This document shows, in pieces, positions 21,626 to 32,197 of a DNA stretch of 64,000 nt. The DNA is from Polytrichum commune (Eukaryota > Streptophyta > Polytrichopsida > Polytrichales > Polytrichaceae). Positions within the stretch are counted from its first letter, which is position 1; each line of letters begins with the position of its first letter. Below the pieces are notes generated by a model that did no database searches, was not told where the DNA came from, and saw nothing but the letters and a program-made list of their open reading frames with translations. The DNA is taken from NCBI GenBank assembly GCA_950295325.1, contig OX485805.1, positions 48,756,758 through 48,820,757 of the forward strand, in the 5' to 3' direction. A program made the position numbers and the translations under genes.

Positions 21626-24600
21626 TTATCGGGTTTTTCCATTCTTTAATTTCACATCCACGTACCGCCAATCCGCTTCCGACACATGTGCTTGTTCCTC
21701 TTTGTTCCGATACCAATCGGAAGGCACATTGGGGTAATCTTTCACATCTTGACCTACAACTATCCCCGTAGACGTGGTCTTGAAATGTAAAGGCTCCTCC
21801 AATTTCGATGACTCAATAATCACATCCTCCTCTTGAGTCCCATCTACATGAATTAAACTAACCTCACCCTCTTCCACGTCATCTACCCAAGGTGTTAACC
21901 CACCGCTAATCCACTCTTCCTCGGTGAGCACCTCACATGGCTCCAACAATGAGCCCTCTCCTAAACTAACACTAGGAAATTCACTCCCTAAGCCTACTTG
22001 GTGAAATGTAACCATTACATCAACCTCGGACTCGGGGTACTCCCTTAGCCATTGGGCATAATCCCCATTATCCTCATAATTGTAAAAATTAGGACCTAGA
22101 CTTCCCGAGCCCGAATCTATAACAACCCTTTGACCTTCGGGATGGACGACTCCCACCAATGCCTTGCCAATCTCATTCTCGTTTAAGTCATCAATTTCCT
22201 TCTCCAATGGCAAATACATCTCCTTCTTCATCCATCCTTCTAATGAACCAATGGACACTATGACCCTATTACCCTCCGGACCATAAGTGATGGATGGTTT
22301 AGGTCCACCCCAATTGACCATAGCATTCGCCATCCGCAACCAAGGCCTACCTAGCAAAATGGGGAAGGTGTCCTTGTTGGAGTGCATTTTAATGACATGG
22401 AAGGTGACCAAGTACTCCTCACCTCCCGTAGTCATTCTACAATCCTTGATCATCCCCAAAGGCGTAGTCGAACTTTGATTTGCCATATTTATGACCAAAG
22501 GTGAAGGCCCCGTGAGTCCAAGTCCCAATTTTTTCATAGTATCCTCCGGTAGTATATTTAGACTACTCCCTCCGTCGACTAGCACATTAGGAACCACCTT
22601 ATCTACTATAACAACTTCTATTTCTATAGCTTTCACGTCTCTTCCACCTTGTGATTGGATCCTAGCGGCTATTTTAGCTTTCACCTTCCTCATCCTCTTG
22701 TGTACCGGCATTCCCTCCTTTAATGTTTTCCTTGCCGTGGGTGAAATTTCCAATAGTTGGCCGAAAGTAATATCCGCCTTGAGTGTACTAAGGTCCGCCC
22801 ACAAGTCGTACCCGGTAGATCTTTCCACCTTAGAATTACCCACTACGTCGAATTCGTCTACGGGAACCCCCGGTCCTTCCCATTCACCCACATCGCTATT
22901 ATCCAAGTCATGTACCGCATTAGTCCTCTCCCTATCTTGTAAAATTATATTTTCCCTCTCCACATCCTTAGTAGCTCTTCTAGCTACCCTATCCAACTCG
23001 GAGAGATTAATCTCTTCATCCGAAGAGTAATTTCCTTGCTCTCCTATTCCTACCTCCAACGGGGCATCCCCTCTCCTAGCCCTAGTAGTTACCGCTAGTG
23101 CAGGTGCTTCTTCAACCACACCCTTACCCTTCACTAACTCATATGTAATAGCATTGGTGTGAGGAGGCCATTGACTTTGCTCCTCTCCAATTCTCGTTGG
23201 GAGAGGAAGCATGTCATCACATGTGGCCTCCAACACTCCATCCATGAACCTAACATCTTGGGAGTTAGATGGTCCCGGATCCGTTGGAGGCGCTTGTCTC
23301 CCGTTACTACCATTAGGTGGAACTCCTTGTCTATTTTGTATTGGAATGTAACCGGTTGTAGTTTGCAAGCCCGCCGGTGGATGAAAAGTTTGCCTAGCAT
23401 TACTATGGTCATAGTATAAGTTAGGTGGCCTAAGTTCATTGGCCGGTACTCCTTGTGGCCTAGCACCTCGCATATTATCCCTTGCTTGTTGTTGTGGATT
23501 AGCCACCGGGTAAGGGACATTAATTATTTTGTCCGGTTGGCGACACGTATCCGAGGGATGACTTCCTCCACAATTGCTACAATTAAACTCTTGACCTTCG
23601 GACCAACATTGTCCTTGAGCGTGCCACCTTCCACAAAAGGGATGAAATTCCTTCTTCTCTAAATTTTGGCCACCTTGCCCTCTAGGTTGTGGTCCTCTAT
23701 TGCTTCCATTTCCATAGTGAGGTGGCGCTTGACCTCGTTGATTTTGTTGAGGTGGGTTACCGTTTCCTCTTTGGTCACGGTTTTGTCCACTTCTACAAAA
23801 TTGACGCGTGTGGCCCGGTTGGCCACATTGGACACACCATAATCCGGAAGAATGCCTACCCGACTCAACCGGGGGTGGAGGCCCCGGTTGTTGACTCCGG
23901 ATCATTAATGACATTTGATCCGTGAGGCTTTGCATTTGTTTTATCATAGCCTCTTGGAATCCTAGTTGGCTAGCACCTAGTCTTCTCTCAACCTCCTCCA
24001 AGTGTGGATCCGTTCTAGGGGCCGGTAGTGCCAAAAGAGGTGCCGGTTCCCTAACCGCTAAAGGTCGGGGACCGGTGTCCACAATGGCATATGGAATTTG
24101 GTTCTCATACTTAGCGGGTTCTACCGCTACCACCCTAGGGCGTATGGGGATGAATTGTGGGATCAATTCATCCTCCCTTCTCCATAGCCTTTCGTGATCT
24201 TTATCCAAGTTTTCAATATCTCTAGCCGCACGCTTGGCATCCGCCAAGGTCAAGGGATTCCTTTCTAGAACACCCCTAATAGTTCCGGACTTAAAAAACC
24301 CTTGAATGAAAAATTGCTTTAGCGTGTCGTCGTTGAGTATGGTACCCACAAATCTAGTGCACACTAAATCAAACCTCCTAATGTAAGCCGAAATTTCTTC
24401 CTCCCTTCCTTGCTTCAATGACGACAATGCCCTTAATGCGGTACTTTGACCCACTTCCGGCCTAAATTCGTTAAGAAACTCCCTTTGTAATTGTTCCCAT
24501 CCCCTAAAATGTCCCTCGGCATGATCCCGATACCATTCATAGGCTTCCCCCTCTAGAGTGGTAGGAAACCACACTAACCAATAACCCGGGTCAGTTATGA

Positions 24601-25129
24601 GGAAGCTAGCCAACCGTTCGATATACCGTTCCATGTGCCGAGAGGGGTCCTCATCCTTGGTCCCATAAAATTTAGGGAGATGAGATGGCATATCCATCGC
24701 CGCTAAATTTTGTGGAACCACAATTGGTAGGCCTCTTGGCCTAACCAATGGGTCTATTGGAGGTATAGGAGGTATGGGCGGAATTGGGGGTATGGGTGGT
24801 GGATCCATCCCCCGTTCCTCGGCCATGGTGACCGGTGAACTATTCAACAATCCCCTATCAACTTCTACCGGGAATTCTTCTCTAAGTGTGTAATTTTCCG
24901 AAGAAGTTTCACCACTCAATTTGGAGGGAGTGATCTCCTCTTCAAGTTGAGCTCCAAGTTCTAAGGTGTCTAGAATTGACCTAGTCCTAGGTTCGACGTT
25001 CAAACAACTCTCTATTCTAACATTATCTTGTTCTAATCTATCACTGATTTTAGAGGACCGCCTCTTTCGAGTAGATTTCTCTAGTCCTACTATCAAACTT
25101 GGTTTTTGTGAGCGAGTCCTACCTTGCAT
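21626..25129 (-). CDS. gag: gag-protease of the inner element
   Basis: 1,167 codons from ATG at 25129 to TAA at 21628-21626. A variable N terminus with a Pro/Ile repeat (PPIPPIPPIPP) precedes the retrotransposon gag domain at about residues 150-310. That domain includes YEWYRDHAEGHFRGWEQL and LSSLKQGREEEISAY. Cys/His knuckles follow near residue 433 (CVQCGQPGHTRQFC) and near 485-515. After a long linker, the aspartic protease signature LVDGGSSLNIL lies at about residue 850, with Asp-Gly-Gly instead of the common Asp-Ser/Thr-Gly. The protein forms the particle and processes the polyprotein. The TAA is followed immediately by the pol ATG in the same frame. Confidence 0.95.
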   Translation of the reverse strand: MQGRTRSQKPSLIVGLEKSTRKRRSSKISDRLEQDNVRIESCLNVEPRTRSILDTLELGAQLEEEITPSKLSGETSSENYTLREEFPVEVDRGLLNSSPVTMAEERGMDPPPIPPIPPIPPIPPIDPLVRPRGLPIVVPQNLAAMDMPSHLPKFYGTKDEDPSRHMERYIERLASFLITDPGYWLVWFPTTLEGEAYEWYRDHAEGHFRGWEQLQREFLNEFRPEVGQSTALRALSSLKQGREEEISAYIRRFDLVCTRFVGTILNDDTLKQFFIQGFFKSGTIRGVLERNPLTLADAKRAARDIENLDKDHERLWRREDELIPQFIPIRPRVVAVEPAKYENQIPYAIVDTGPRPLAVREPAPLLALPAPRTDPHLEEVERRLGASQLGFQEAMIKQMQSLTDQMSLMIRSQQPGPPPPVESGRHSSGLWCVQCGQPGHTRQFCRSGQNRDQRGNGNPPQQNQRGQAPPHYGNGSNRGPQPRGQGGQNLEKKEFHPFCGRWHAQGQCWSEGQEFNCSNCGGSHPSDTCRQPDKIINVPYPVANPQQQARDNMRGARPQGVPANELRPPNLYYDHSNARQTFHPPAGLQTTTGYIPIQNRQGVPPNGSNGRQAPPTDPGPSNSQDVRFMDGVLEATCDDMLPLPTRIGEEQSQWPPHTNAITYELVKGKGVVEEAPALAVTTRARRGDAPLEVGIGEQGNYSSDEEINLSELDRVARRATKDVERENIILQDRERTNAVHDLDNSDVGEWEGPGVPVDEFDVVGNSKVERSTGYDLWADLSTLKADITFGQLLEISPTARKTLKEGMPVHKRMRKVKAKIAARIQSQGGRDVKAIEIEVVIVDKVVPNVLVDGGSSLNILPEDTMKKLGLGLTGPSPLVINMANQSSTTPLGMIKDCRMTTGGEEYLVTFHVIKMHSNKDTFPILLGRPWLRMANAMVNWGGPKPSITYGPEGNRVIVSIGSLEGWMKKEMYLPLEKEIDDLNENEIGKALVGVVHPEGQRVVIDSGSGSLGPNFYNYEDNGDYAQWLREYPESEVDVMVTFHQVGLGSEFPSVSLGEGSLLEPCEVLTEEEWISGGLTPWVDDVEEGEVSLIHVDGTQEEDVIIESSKLEEPLHFKTTSTGIVVGQDVKDYPNVPSDWYRNKEEQAHVSEADWRYVDVKLKNGKTR

Positions 25130-26038
25130 TCCATAAGAATCGATCGACCCTCACTTGACCACACATAATCCTAGCAATTCCCCTCTTAATATTTTCACTT
25201 GTCTTGGTGTGGTTATAATTTTTTTAGGAGGTGAGGAAAAGAACCTGCAAGCCCACTTAGGTGAAAGAATCCCAATAGGGGATAGACATGTTCATGTTAA
25301 TTTTTTGGTTAAGTCGGAGCATCACCTCCGCACCTTCCCGCAAATTAACACTCACCACAATACCGATTGTGAGGGGGTGACCTTCCGAGTAGATTATGTT
25401 AAAAGTCGAGGCTTCACCCTTCAACTTCTCACACCATCCACAATTCGGGAATTACCCTCTACAACGGATAACAACAATCACGAGTACAAAAGGCATTCCT
25501 TAATTAGTTAATGAGTTCACTTTGAAGAAATAAACATACCTTGAGCAATCGCATCCCCCTGTGAGTTAGCACTCCCCTCAATCGTGACTCAATGTAACAA
25601 CACCATAAACTTTGTGAAATATTAATTTAATCTAGAGCATGAAATGACAACTCCCAAAACTTTGAGACTCACCCCGAGGTGAGTGTCAAAGTTCAATGTC
25701 CTAAGGTGAATTTACCCTCTAATGTTTTAATGAGCTACTCGGTTATAGGTTCCTTTTAAGTTCTTAGCAAATCCCCAAAAAGGTTGAGAACGTACCTTCG
25801 CCGCGCTCCTTCCTCAAAAATGAATTTGCGTAATTGACAATGCAATTCATTCCAAGGAATAGTTGAAATACAATGAATTCAAATGTAACCCAAAGAGAGA
25901 ATACTTACCGAGTTTCGGGTGCTCCTTCCCTTCTCTCAAGTTTGTGTCTCCAATTTTTCCTAGTTGCCTCCAAGTCTCCTAGTCGCCTCCAAGTCTTGTA
26001 ACTACCTTCCGCTTCGCTCCCGGCAGACGCACCAATTA
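25130..26038 (-). other. 5' leader of the inner element
   Basis: About 900 bp between primer site and gag ATG, with no coding block. Next to the primer site a CTCCAAGTC...CCTAGTCGC motif is repeated twice (about 25965-25998). It would hold the packaging and dimer signals, but none is identifiable by eye. Confidence 0.7.
26017..26034 (-). other. Primer binding site of the inner element
   Basis: Read on the minus strand, the 5' LTR ends CACA, then TAAT, then TGGTGCGTCTGCCGGGAG. The TGG start and position are right for a primer site. I cannot name the tRNA: it partly resembles the tRNA-Asp-type TGGCGCCGTTGCCGGG but differs at several positions. Confidence 0.6.
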
Positions 26039-27617
26039 TGTGAGGCCAAACCCCCCACCCTTAAGCGTCCGTAGTCCGAGTAGTGGGTTTGGGCTCACAT
26101 TCCTCCGCGGTATTGGATTTGGACTTGGATGAGTCCATAGTGCAAGGTTCACCCTTCAAGTGGTCTTGGATTTAACTAGCTCCTTCATAAACCCAGCTCC
26201 TTCATAAACCCAGCTTCTTAGCTTCTAACTAAACAAACCCAGCTCCTTCATAAACCCAGCTCCTTCATGAACCCAGCTCCTTAGCTTCTAACTAAACAAA
26301 CCCAGGTCCTTCATAAACCCAGCTCTTTACTTTCTAACTAAACAAACCCAGCTCCTTCATAAACCCAGCTCCTTCATAAACCCAGCTCCTTCATGAACCC
26401 ACAACTTTGTAGTTGTAATCCCCAACTACCTCACTAATTATTCAAGCCCTTAACTAATCTTCCTACCTAATTTCCCTAATTCTACTAACAACCCCTTTCT
26501 AATCACACAATTCTTCTCTAATCCTAAAATCCTAAAATCCTAGAGAGGAGAGGGGGAGAGAGAATTTCCTAACTTCACTAAGACTAACTAATCCACACAA
26601 GTATATTTTTGCACTCATCACAACATCAAGTGCTCAACTCTTAAACATGGAACTTGCAACCACATGTATTCAAAACATGAACTTTAAGTACCACAAATTG
26701 GAATCATGAATTAACTTTAAAATCCTTCACGTCAACACTAATTCTACCAAGAGGTCAAGCCCTCTTCAAGGCTAACAAGCCTTGGCTCTCAAACTAAAAA
26801 CTAAGCACACACATGTGCTCCAATATGGCTTCCCACACCCACACTTATAACTCGTGGGGTGCCTTGGAGCACAAAGGAAAGAGAGGATGAGTGAGGGAAG
26901 AATGAGGGATTATATAGTAAGCTTGAGGGGGTGAGCACCCTCAAGGCTCACGATAAGCCCTTGAGATTTCCTCCTACTTAGTAGGCGCCAATCCTATCTT
27001 CTAAGCCTTCCTCCCTCAAATGATCAACAAGGATCCTAATTCGAACATTTAACTAGCCTTGGCTTTCTACCTACCACACTTTACCAAACTTGGGATGCTT
27101 CAACCCAAACTTAGCCTCCTTCGCTTTCCGCCGCCATAACTTTCTCCCCTTACTTTCCCAAATCGTCGCTCACCACTTAATTCAAACCACGATGCTTAAC
27201 TCGTGATTTGATTGGTGCTTTGAGAATTTGCTTATCCTCCACCTTGCATTCTTCCTTGGGCCTTCCCCATTAAGTGGCCATGATGAGGTGGTCCACTTGT
27301 GCGCTCCATGTGATCCTCCATTCATCCCAATTCGAATGCACTTGCCTCTTGAGTCACTTTGGTTGTCTCCATCCATTTGTACTAGCCTACTCACTAACTA
27401 CTCAATCCAAGTTCTCCTTACCTATCCTCATTCACTCAAATCCTTCCGAAGGTAAAAACACAATAACAACTCACATCCTAGCCTCTTACAACATGGTACT
27501 TCTAAGACTAACATTTCACTCTTTTTATATTTTTGTGAAGTAACATGCTACTTCAAAGTGCATCAACTAACGTTTCAAGGGTCTAAGACTAAATGTGGGC
27601 ACCCTTTTGGGCTCACA
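26039..27617 (-). repeat. 5' LTR of the inner element
   Basis: Same length and, as far as read, same sequence as 17250-18828. The corresponding TATA box lies at 26910-26916. Small frames inside recur identically in both LTRs and are not genes. Confidence 0.95.
26910..26916 (-). promoter_or_regulatory. Putative TATA box of the inner 5' LTR
   Basis: TATATAA on the minus strand, in the copy that would drive transcription of gag-pol. It lies about 870 bp before the LTR end. Confidence 0.4.
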
Positions 27618-28177
27618 GGGTTCATGACTCCCATGCGCCAACTCTCGTTAGCTCGCGGGTAGCACTTTTATGAGCACGCGCCATCACCTTGCCCCCGCCC
27701 GGACAAGCCCACAACTAAGAAGTTTCTTGGTTTTATCCAAGGCCCCTCCAAGCCATGGCCCCCAATTACTCGGCTTACCCAACCTAGTTTGGCATATCTA
27801 TTCCCCCTCTTCCATTAACCAAGCACAAGTACAAGACTAGGACCTCATCTCATACTTTTCTCTTTGCACCACTAAAGTTTGGACTTTATTTCCTCAAGCC
27901 AAAGAACAAGTTCATGTTGTGGAGCAATTAACCTCGAAGCTAAGTGTGCTACTAGCGTCTCTCCCCCACTAAAGGAGATTGATGTCCTCATCAATGCCTA
28001 CGCTTCATTTTATTGGAATGTCTAGCCTTAGTTTATTCAAAGTGCTTTACCAATTCCTTGGCGTTCACCATGTCCCTTGCCGCCACCTAAGCGATTTCTT
28101 TCTACCATTTCACCAAGTACTTCTTTGTACATTTTCTTTCCTTTTCACTTGGGCTTCCTACACTTGAGGATGCCCTC
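27618..28177 (-). other. 3' internal region of the outer element
   Basis: Non-coding tail between the outer pol remnant and the inner insertion; it resumes at 16804-17249. At 27960-27995 the sequence CTCCCCCACTAAAGGAGATTG resembles the outer element's purine tract and flank at 16804-16840. This may be a second, internal polypurine-like site. Confidence 0.5.
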
Positions 28178-29960
28178 TTACCTCATATTCCAAATAACCT
28201 CCACAAGGTCGGGACGTGGCCTAATCACTTCCTTGTGATCGGGCCACAAGGTGTCGTCCTTAAATGGCTTTAGTAACGAGACATGAAATGTCGGATGCAC
28301 TTTGATCTCGGGCGGTAATTCCAACTTATATATGTCCTTGAACACTTGTTCCACAATGGGAAACGGAGCTCCAATTTTGGACATGAACTTTGGAGTGAGG
28401 CCTTCCGGCTAAGTGACATTGTTCACATTCAACAACACCTTTTGGCCCACCTCATTCTCCACTTCGCGTCTTCGGCATTGACTTGCACTCCGTAGCACCT
28501 TCGGGCTTTCTCCACCACCAACTTGGTTAACTCCAAGACTTGTTTACCATCCTTGGCCAAGTCCTCACCATCTTGGTTGAACTCTAGTGTTGAATGTGCC
28601 CCCTCGAGAGCTAGGTTAATAGGTTGGAGCGCATCCACTCCATAAGCCACCACCAAAGACCACCCCTTGGTAGCCAAGTGCGTGGCTACATTGCAATTAC
28701 ACTCCGCTCGACCCACATAGTCCGCCCAATCTCCTTGGTCCGCCCCCACCAAGTTCCTCAAGTATTGCTTCAAGACTCCATTCACACGCTCCGTTTTCTC
28801 ATCCATTTGGGAATGCAAGGCCGTGCTAAACCTTAGTTTCATTCCGACCTCCTTAGAGAAATGCATTGAAAATGCACTTGTGAACTTTGAATCTTGATCC
28901 CACACAATCACTCTTGGCAACCCGTGGTGCCTCAACCATCCTTTGAGAAAAGGCTATGCGGTCTCCAACGCGGTGGCGGTTCCCACAATCGGCACCATGT
29001 GTGCCAACTTGGCAAACCGCTCTACCATCAACAAGATGGCATCATACCCATGTGACTCCGGCAAACTTGTGATCAAGTCCATGCACATACTATGCCATGA
29101 CGCCGACGGGATAGGCAACGGTTGCAAGAAACCGCCTTGCTTTTGGTAAGAGGCTCGGTTCACTTGGCACTTTGATTCAAGCCTTCACAAAGTGGGTTAT
29201 ATCTTCCTTTATGCACCGCCAATGGTACCTCTTTGACACCATTCTATGGCGGCTTTTTCTTTCTCGTCTATGGCCGGCAATAGGACTATCATATTCCTCC
29301 TTCAAAACCGATAGCCTCAACTTGCCTTGTGGCACATATACCCGACTTTGTTTGCACTTGAACAATCCGTCCACCAACTTAACCTCTTTGAGCACCTTGC
29401 TCTTGCAAAGCTCACCTAAAAGCTTTTGTGCTTTGGGGTAGTTAATTTACCCCTCCCGTATCTTGCATCACAAGTTTCCTTTGCCGGCACACATTAGCCA
29501 CAAGGTTTGGATGGTTCTCATTGCTTGGAACTCTTCCGGTCTACTTCGCGCATCCGGCACCACATTTCCACGGTCCGGTTTGTGGATCAAATCCACCTTC
29601 ATAAGCGCCAAACTATCATGCCTCTGCAATGACTTGGCGTTCACTTACGCTTGAATGTCAAAATACTTTTAGGACACATTGTCCATGTAGACCTTTGCTT
29701 TGTCCGACCCCATATAATGTCGCCACATATTCAAGCAATGCACTACGGCAAAGAAGTTCTTTGTCATGAGTTGGTTGTCTTCTTTGACAACCAACGAGCT
29801 TTATGCTCCCATATGCAATGGCCATCCATCTTACACATAATCCACCATTGGCAAAGGCACTCACCCCCGTATGCACCTCGAAAGGTTTGTCAAGCTCCGC
29901 GAACTTGAGCACGGGCGGCGAAGAGAACTTGGTGTTAAGCTCCCCAAAGACTCGTGACAA
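28178..29960 (-). pseudogene. Outer element: RNase H and integrase remnant
   Basis: In minus-strand order: KFSSPPVLKFAELDKPFEVH and RNase H-like sequence (29960-29658); KEVKLVDGLFKCKQSRVYVP then a degenerate zinc site (29395-29177); the integrase core MDLITSLPESHGYDAILLMV (29100-28954), VIVWDQDSKFTSAF and EKTERVNGVLKQYLRN (28935-28429); and a tail IKVHPTFHVSLLKPFKDDT then RPRPDLVE (28384-28178). These blocks are typical of chromovirus pol, but no chromodomain remains after the tail. The usual Asp of SDRDxxF is WDQD here. The RNase H motif HTDASD reads HTGASD. Several frame breaks separate the blocks, so no enzyme can be made. Confidence 0.85.
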
Positions 29961-30690
29961 ACATCATCCCACTCTTGGGATAGCCATTTCTTCCATAAGT
30001 CGCACAAGGTGGGACAACCATCGAGCTTCATGCTCTCATATGCCATGGCCATCCATCTTGCCTCAACATCCGCCAATGGTAAAGTCACTCGCCCCCGTAT
30101 GCACCTCAAAAGGTTTGTCAAACTCCGCGAACTTGAGCACGGGCGGCGAAGAGAAGTTGCTCTTAAGCTTCTCAAAGACTTGGTGACAAGGCTCATCCCA
30201 CTCTTGGGATAGCCATTTCTTTCACAAGTCGCACAAGGTTTGACAACCTTTAAGCTTAATGCTCCCATATGCAATGGGCATCCATCTTGGATCAACATCC
30301 GCCAATGGTAAAGTTACTCGCCCCCGTATGCACCTCAAAAGGTTTGTCAAATTTCGCAAACTTAAGCACGGGCGGCGAAGAAAACTTGGTCTTAAGCTCC
30401 TTAAAGACTTGGTGGCAAAGCTCGTCCCACTTTTGGGATAGCCATTTCTTGCATAAGTTGGACAAGGTCGGACAACCATCGAGATTCATGCTCTTATATG
30501 CAATGGCCATCCATTTTGCCTCAACATCCACCAATGCTAAAGTCACTCGCCCCCGTATGCACCTCAAAAGGTTTGTCAAAGTCCGCGAACTTAAGCACGG
30601 GCGGCGAAGAGAACTTGTTTTTGAGCCCCCCAAAGGCTTGGTGACAAGGCTCATCCCACTCTTGGGATAGCCATTTTCCTCAATAAGTTG
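29798..30690 (-). repeat. Four-copy 229-bp tandem array inside outer pol
   Basis: The landmark GTATGCACCTC recurs at 29869, 30097, 30326 and 30555, giving spacings of 228, 229 and 229 bp. Each unit encodes, on the minus strand, the end of the RT connection (KKWLSQEWDE) and the start of RNase H (SPPVLKFAEFDKPFEVHT), then an AIAYESMKLDGC-like end. Because 229 is not a multiple of three, successive units lie in different frames. Unit identity is about 85-90% by eye. Confidence 0.88.
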
Positions 30691-32157
30691 AATAAGGTCC
30701 TAGCAACCTTAGAAAACTCTCGAATGAAGTTGTGGTACTAATTGGCTAGGCCAACAAATAACCTAAGCCCTTTTGAATGAAGGGCCAATTCTCCTTTTGG
30801 ATTGCCTTGACATTCTTCATGTTTGTCCACCAACTTCCTTTGTCACCACATACCTCAAGAACTCAATCTCTCGTTGAGCAAAGTTATTTTTCACTCCTTG
30901 GCGGCAATTTTTTTTTTGGGCAACACATTGGTGAATACATCCTTGTATCTCACCAACATCACACCAATGTTGTTTGGGGGAGGCCCATCTTTCCTAGCCT
31001 CCCCATACGTTCCTTGGAGTTGCTCCAATTGAACCACGACCATTATGCTTTCTATTTTTCATTTGGTCCATTAAGACCAAATTCAACTTAGGTCCTCCTA
31101 CCATAGGAGTCCTTGTCAATTTGAACTTCAATTCTTTGCCATTATGACACATCATAATGCACCGCAAGCACACCGGCTTGCACCTCACATCTATCATGTG
31201 AGTTTCAAAGAAGGCGGCCTTCACAATGACATGCATTTCATCTATTTCACTTGGTGTGAAATTTTGACAAAAATCCAATGTCCCACATTGAAAGGTTACA
31301 TGCATCGCGGCCTCCTTTGTCTCATGCGGTTTGCCCTTTCCAAACCGCACCTTGGTGGGCTTGCCCGCTCTACCAATCGGCAAGCCCCAACTCCCTTATG
31401 AGTTTTGGGCTCAAGAAGAAGTGGTAGCCTCTTTATCAATACATGAGACATTTCTCCCATTCATTTGAGCCTCAAGGTACAAAAGACTTGGCCTCGGCTT
31501 AAGGCTACTAGCCTTGGCCACAATGCCATCGTCTTACATTCGGTTCGCGGCACAAGTATTATTTGGCGGGGAACCTATCTCCCCTCAACGTCCATTGTTG
31601 TAACGCACCGCCAAATTGCTTAATGGGGTCATCGGCCTTGATGCTCATGGCAATTTTGATGATCCCCGCCACAACCTCAATAAACTTTGGAAATTTGAAC
31701 TTGGTCTTCACCACCCGCTTTTGAAACCCACCTAAAACGATGCATTTCTTAGAAAGCTCGTTCATCAAAGATGTACTATTCATTTGGGTGTGAAATGCGT
31801 GCATATACGCCTTAAGAGGCCCGGACGCCTCATTTCCACCAAATTCATTCCAACATCAATACCTTCCCAGCATTTCGAATTGGAATTTCAATCCAACATT
31901 AATGCCCTCCAAGGTTTTGGGTGCATTCGGTATTCTAGGCCCCAAATGTTTTTTTTGAGGTGTGCGGGAGCCCTTTCAAAGGACTCCACCATTTTCCTTA
32001 CTAAATCCACCATCATGCCCACCATTGTCATTAGAACTAATGGTATGGCCAAATTCCATTTACACATGATCTTTGTTCCAATTTGAGCCTTACAACCTTT
32101 TGGAAAACCCGGGCTCACCATAATAACCCGCATTTTTGATACCCATGTTTCCCTCAA
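30691..32157 (-). pseudogene. Outer element: gag, protease and RT-end remnants
   Basis: From the 5' side: a gag-like frame 32157-31888 (EYRMHPKPWRAL), another at 31804-31559 with FKFPKFIEVV, a protease-region frame 31383-30994 (FTPSEIDEMHVIVKAAFFET, similar to chromovirus protease), and at about 30780-30690 LRLFVGLAN, YHNFIREFSKVARTL, the thumb/connection end of RT. The palm with the catalytic YVDD is not found between protease and this end. A large in-frame region has therefore been lost. Confidence 0.7.
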
Positions 32158-32183
32158 AGTGCGAGCTCAAAACTTGGAACCCT

Positions 32184-32195
32184 GCTCTGATACCA
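32184..32195 (-). other. tRNA-Met-type primer binding site of the outer element
   Basis: Two bases inside the 5' LTR the minus strand reads TGGTATCAGAGCAGGG. TGGTATCAGAGC is the classic plant primer site complementary to the 3' end of tRNA-Met. It fixes the orientation and identifies 32198-33171 as the 5' LTR. Confidence 0.92.
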
Positions 32196-32197
32196 AG

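Larger units (their letters stand above)
17250..27617 (-). mobile_element. Inner Ty3/gypsy retrotransposon nested in the outer element
   Basis: A 10,368-bp element with two 1,579-bp LTRs (17250-18828 and 26039-27617) and a perfect 5-bp duplication GGGTT (17245-17249 and 27618-27622). It inserted between the integrase and 3' LTR of the outer element. Coding order on the minus strand is gag-protease, then RT, RNase H and integrase, with no chromodomain. The LTRs look identical by eye. The coding region is nearly complete, broken only by one TGA in pol and a TAA between gag-pro and pol. It is among the youngest insertions in the window. Confidence 0.97.

Noticed and set aside
22491-23030. 179-codon plus-strand open frame
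   Set aside because: It is antisense to the gag-protease frame, Ser/Leu/Thr-rich as expected of an antisense reading, and has no independent support.
18393-27543. Identical small ORFs in two places
   Set aside because: They lie in the two inner LTRs; identity reflects LTR duplication, not conserved genes.
29861-30670. Several overlapping open frames on both strands
   Set aside because: They arise from the 229-bp tandem array and repeat the same peptide in shifted frames; they are not separate genes.
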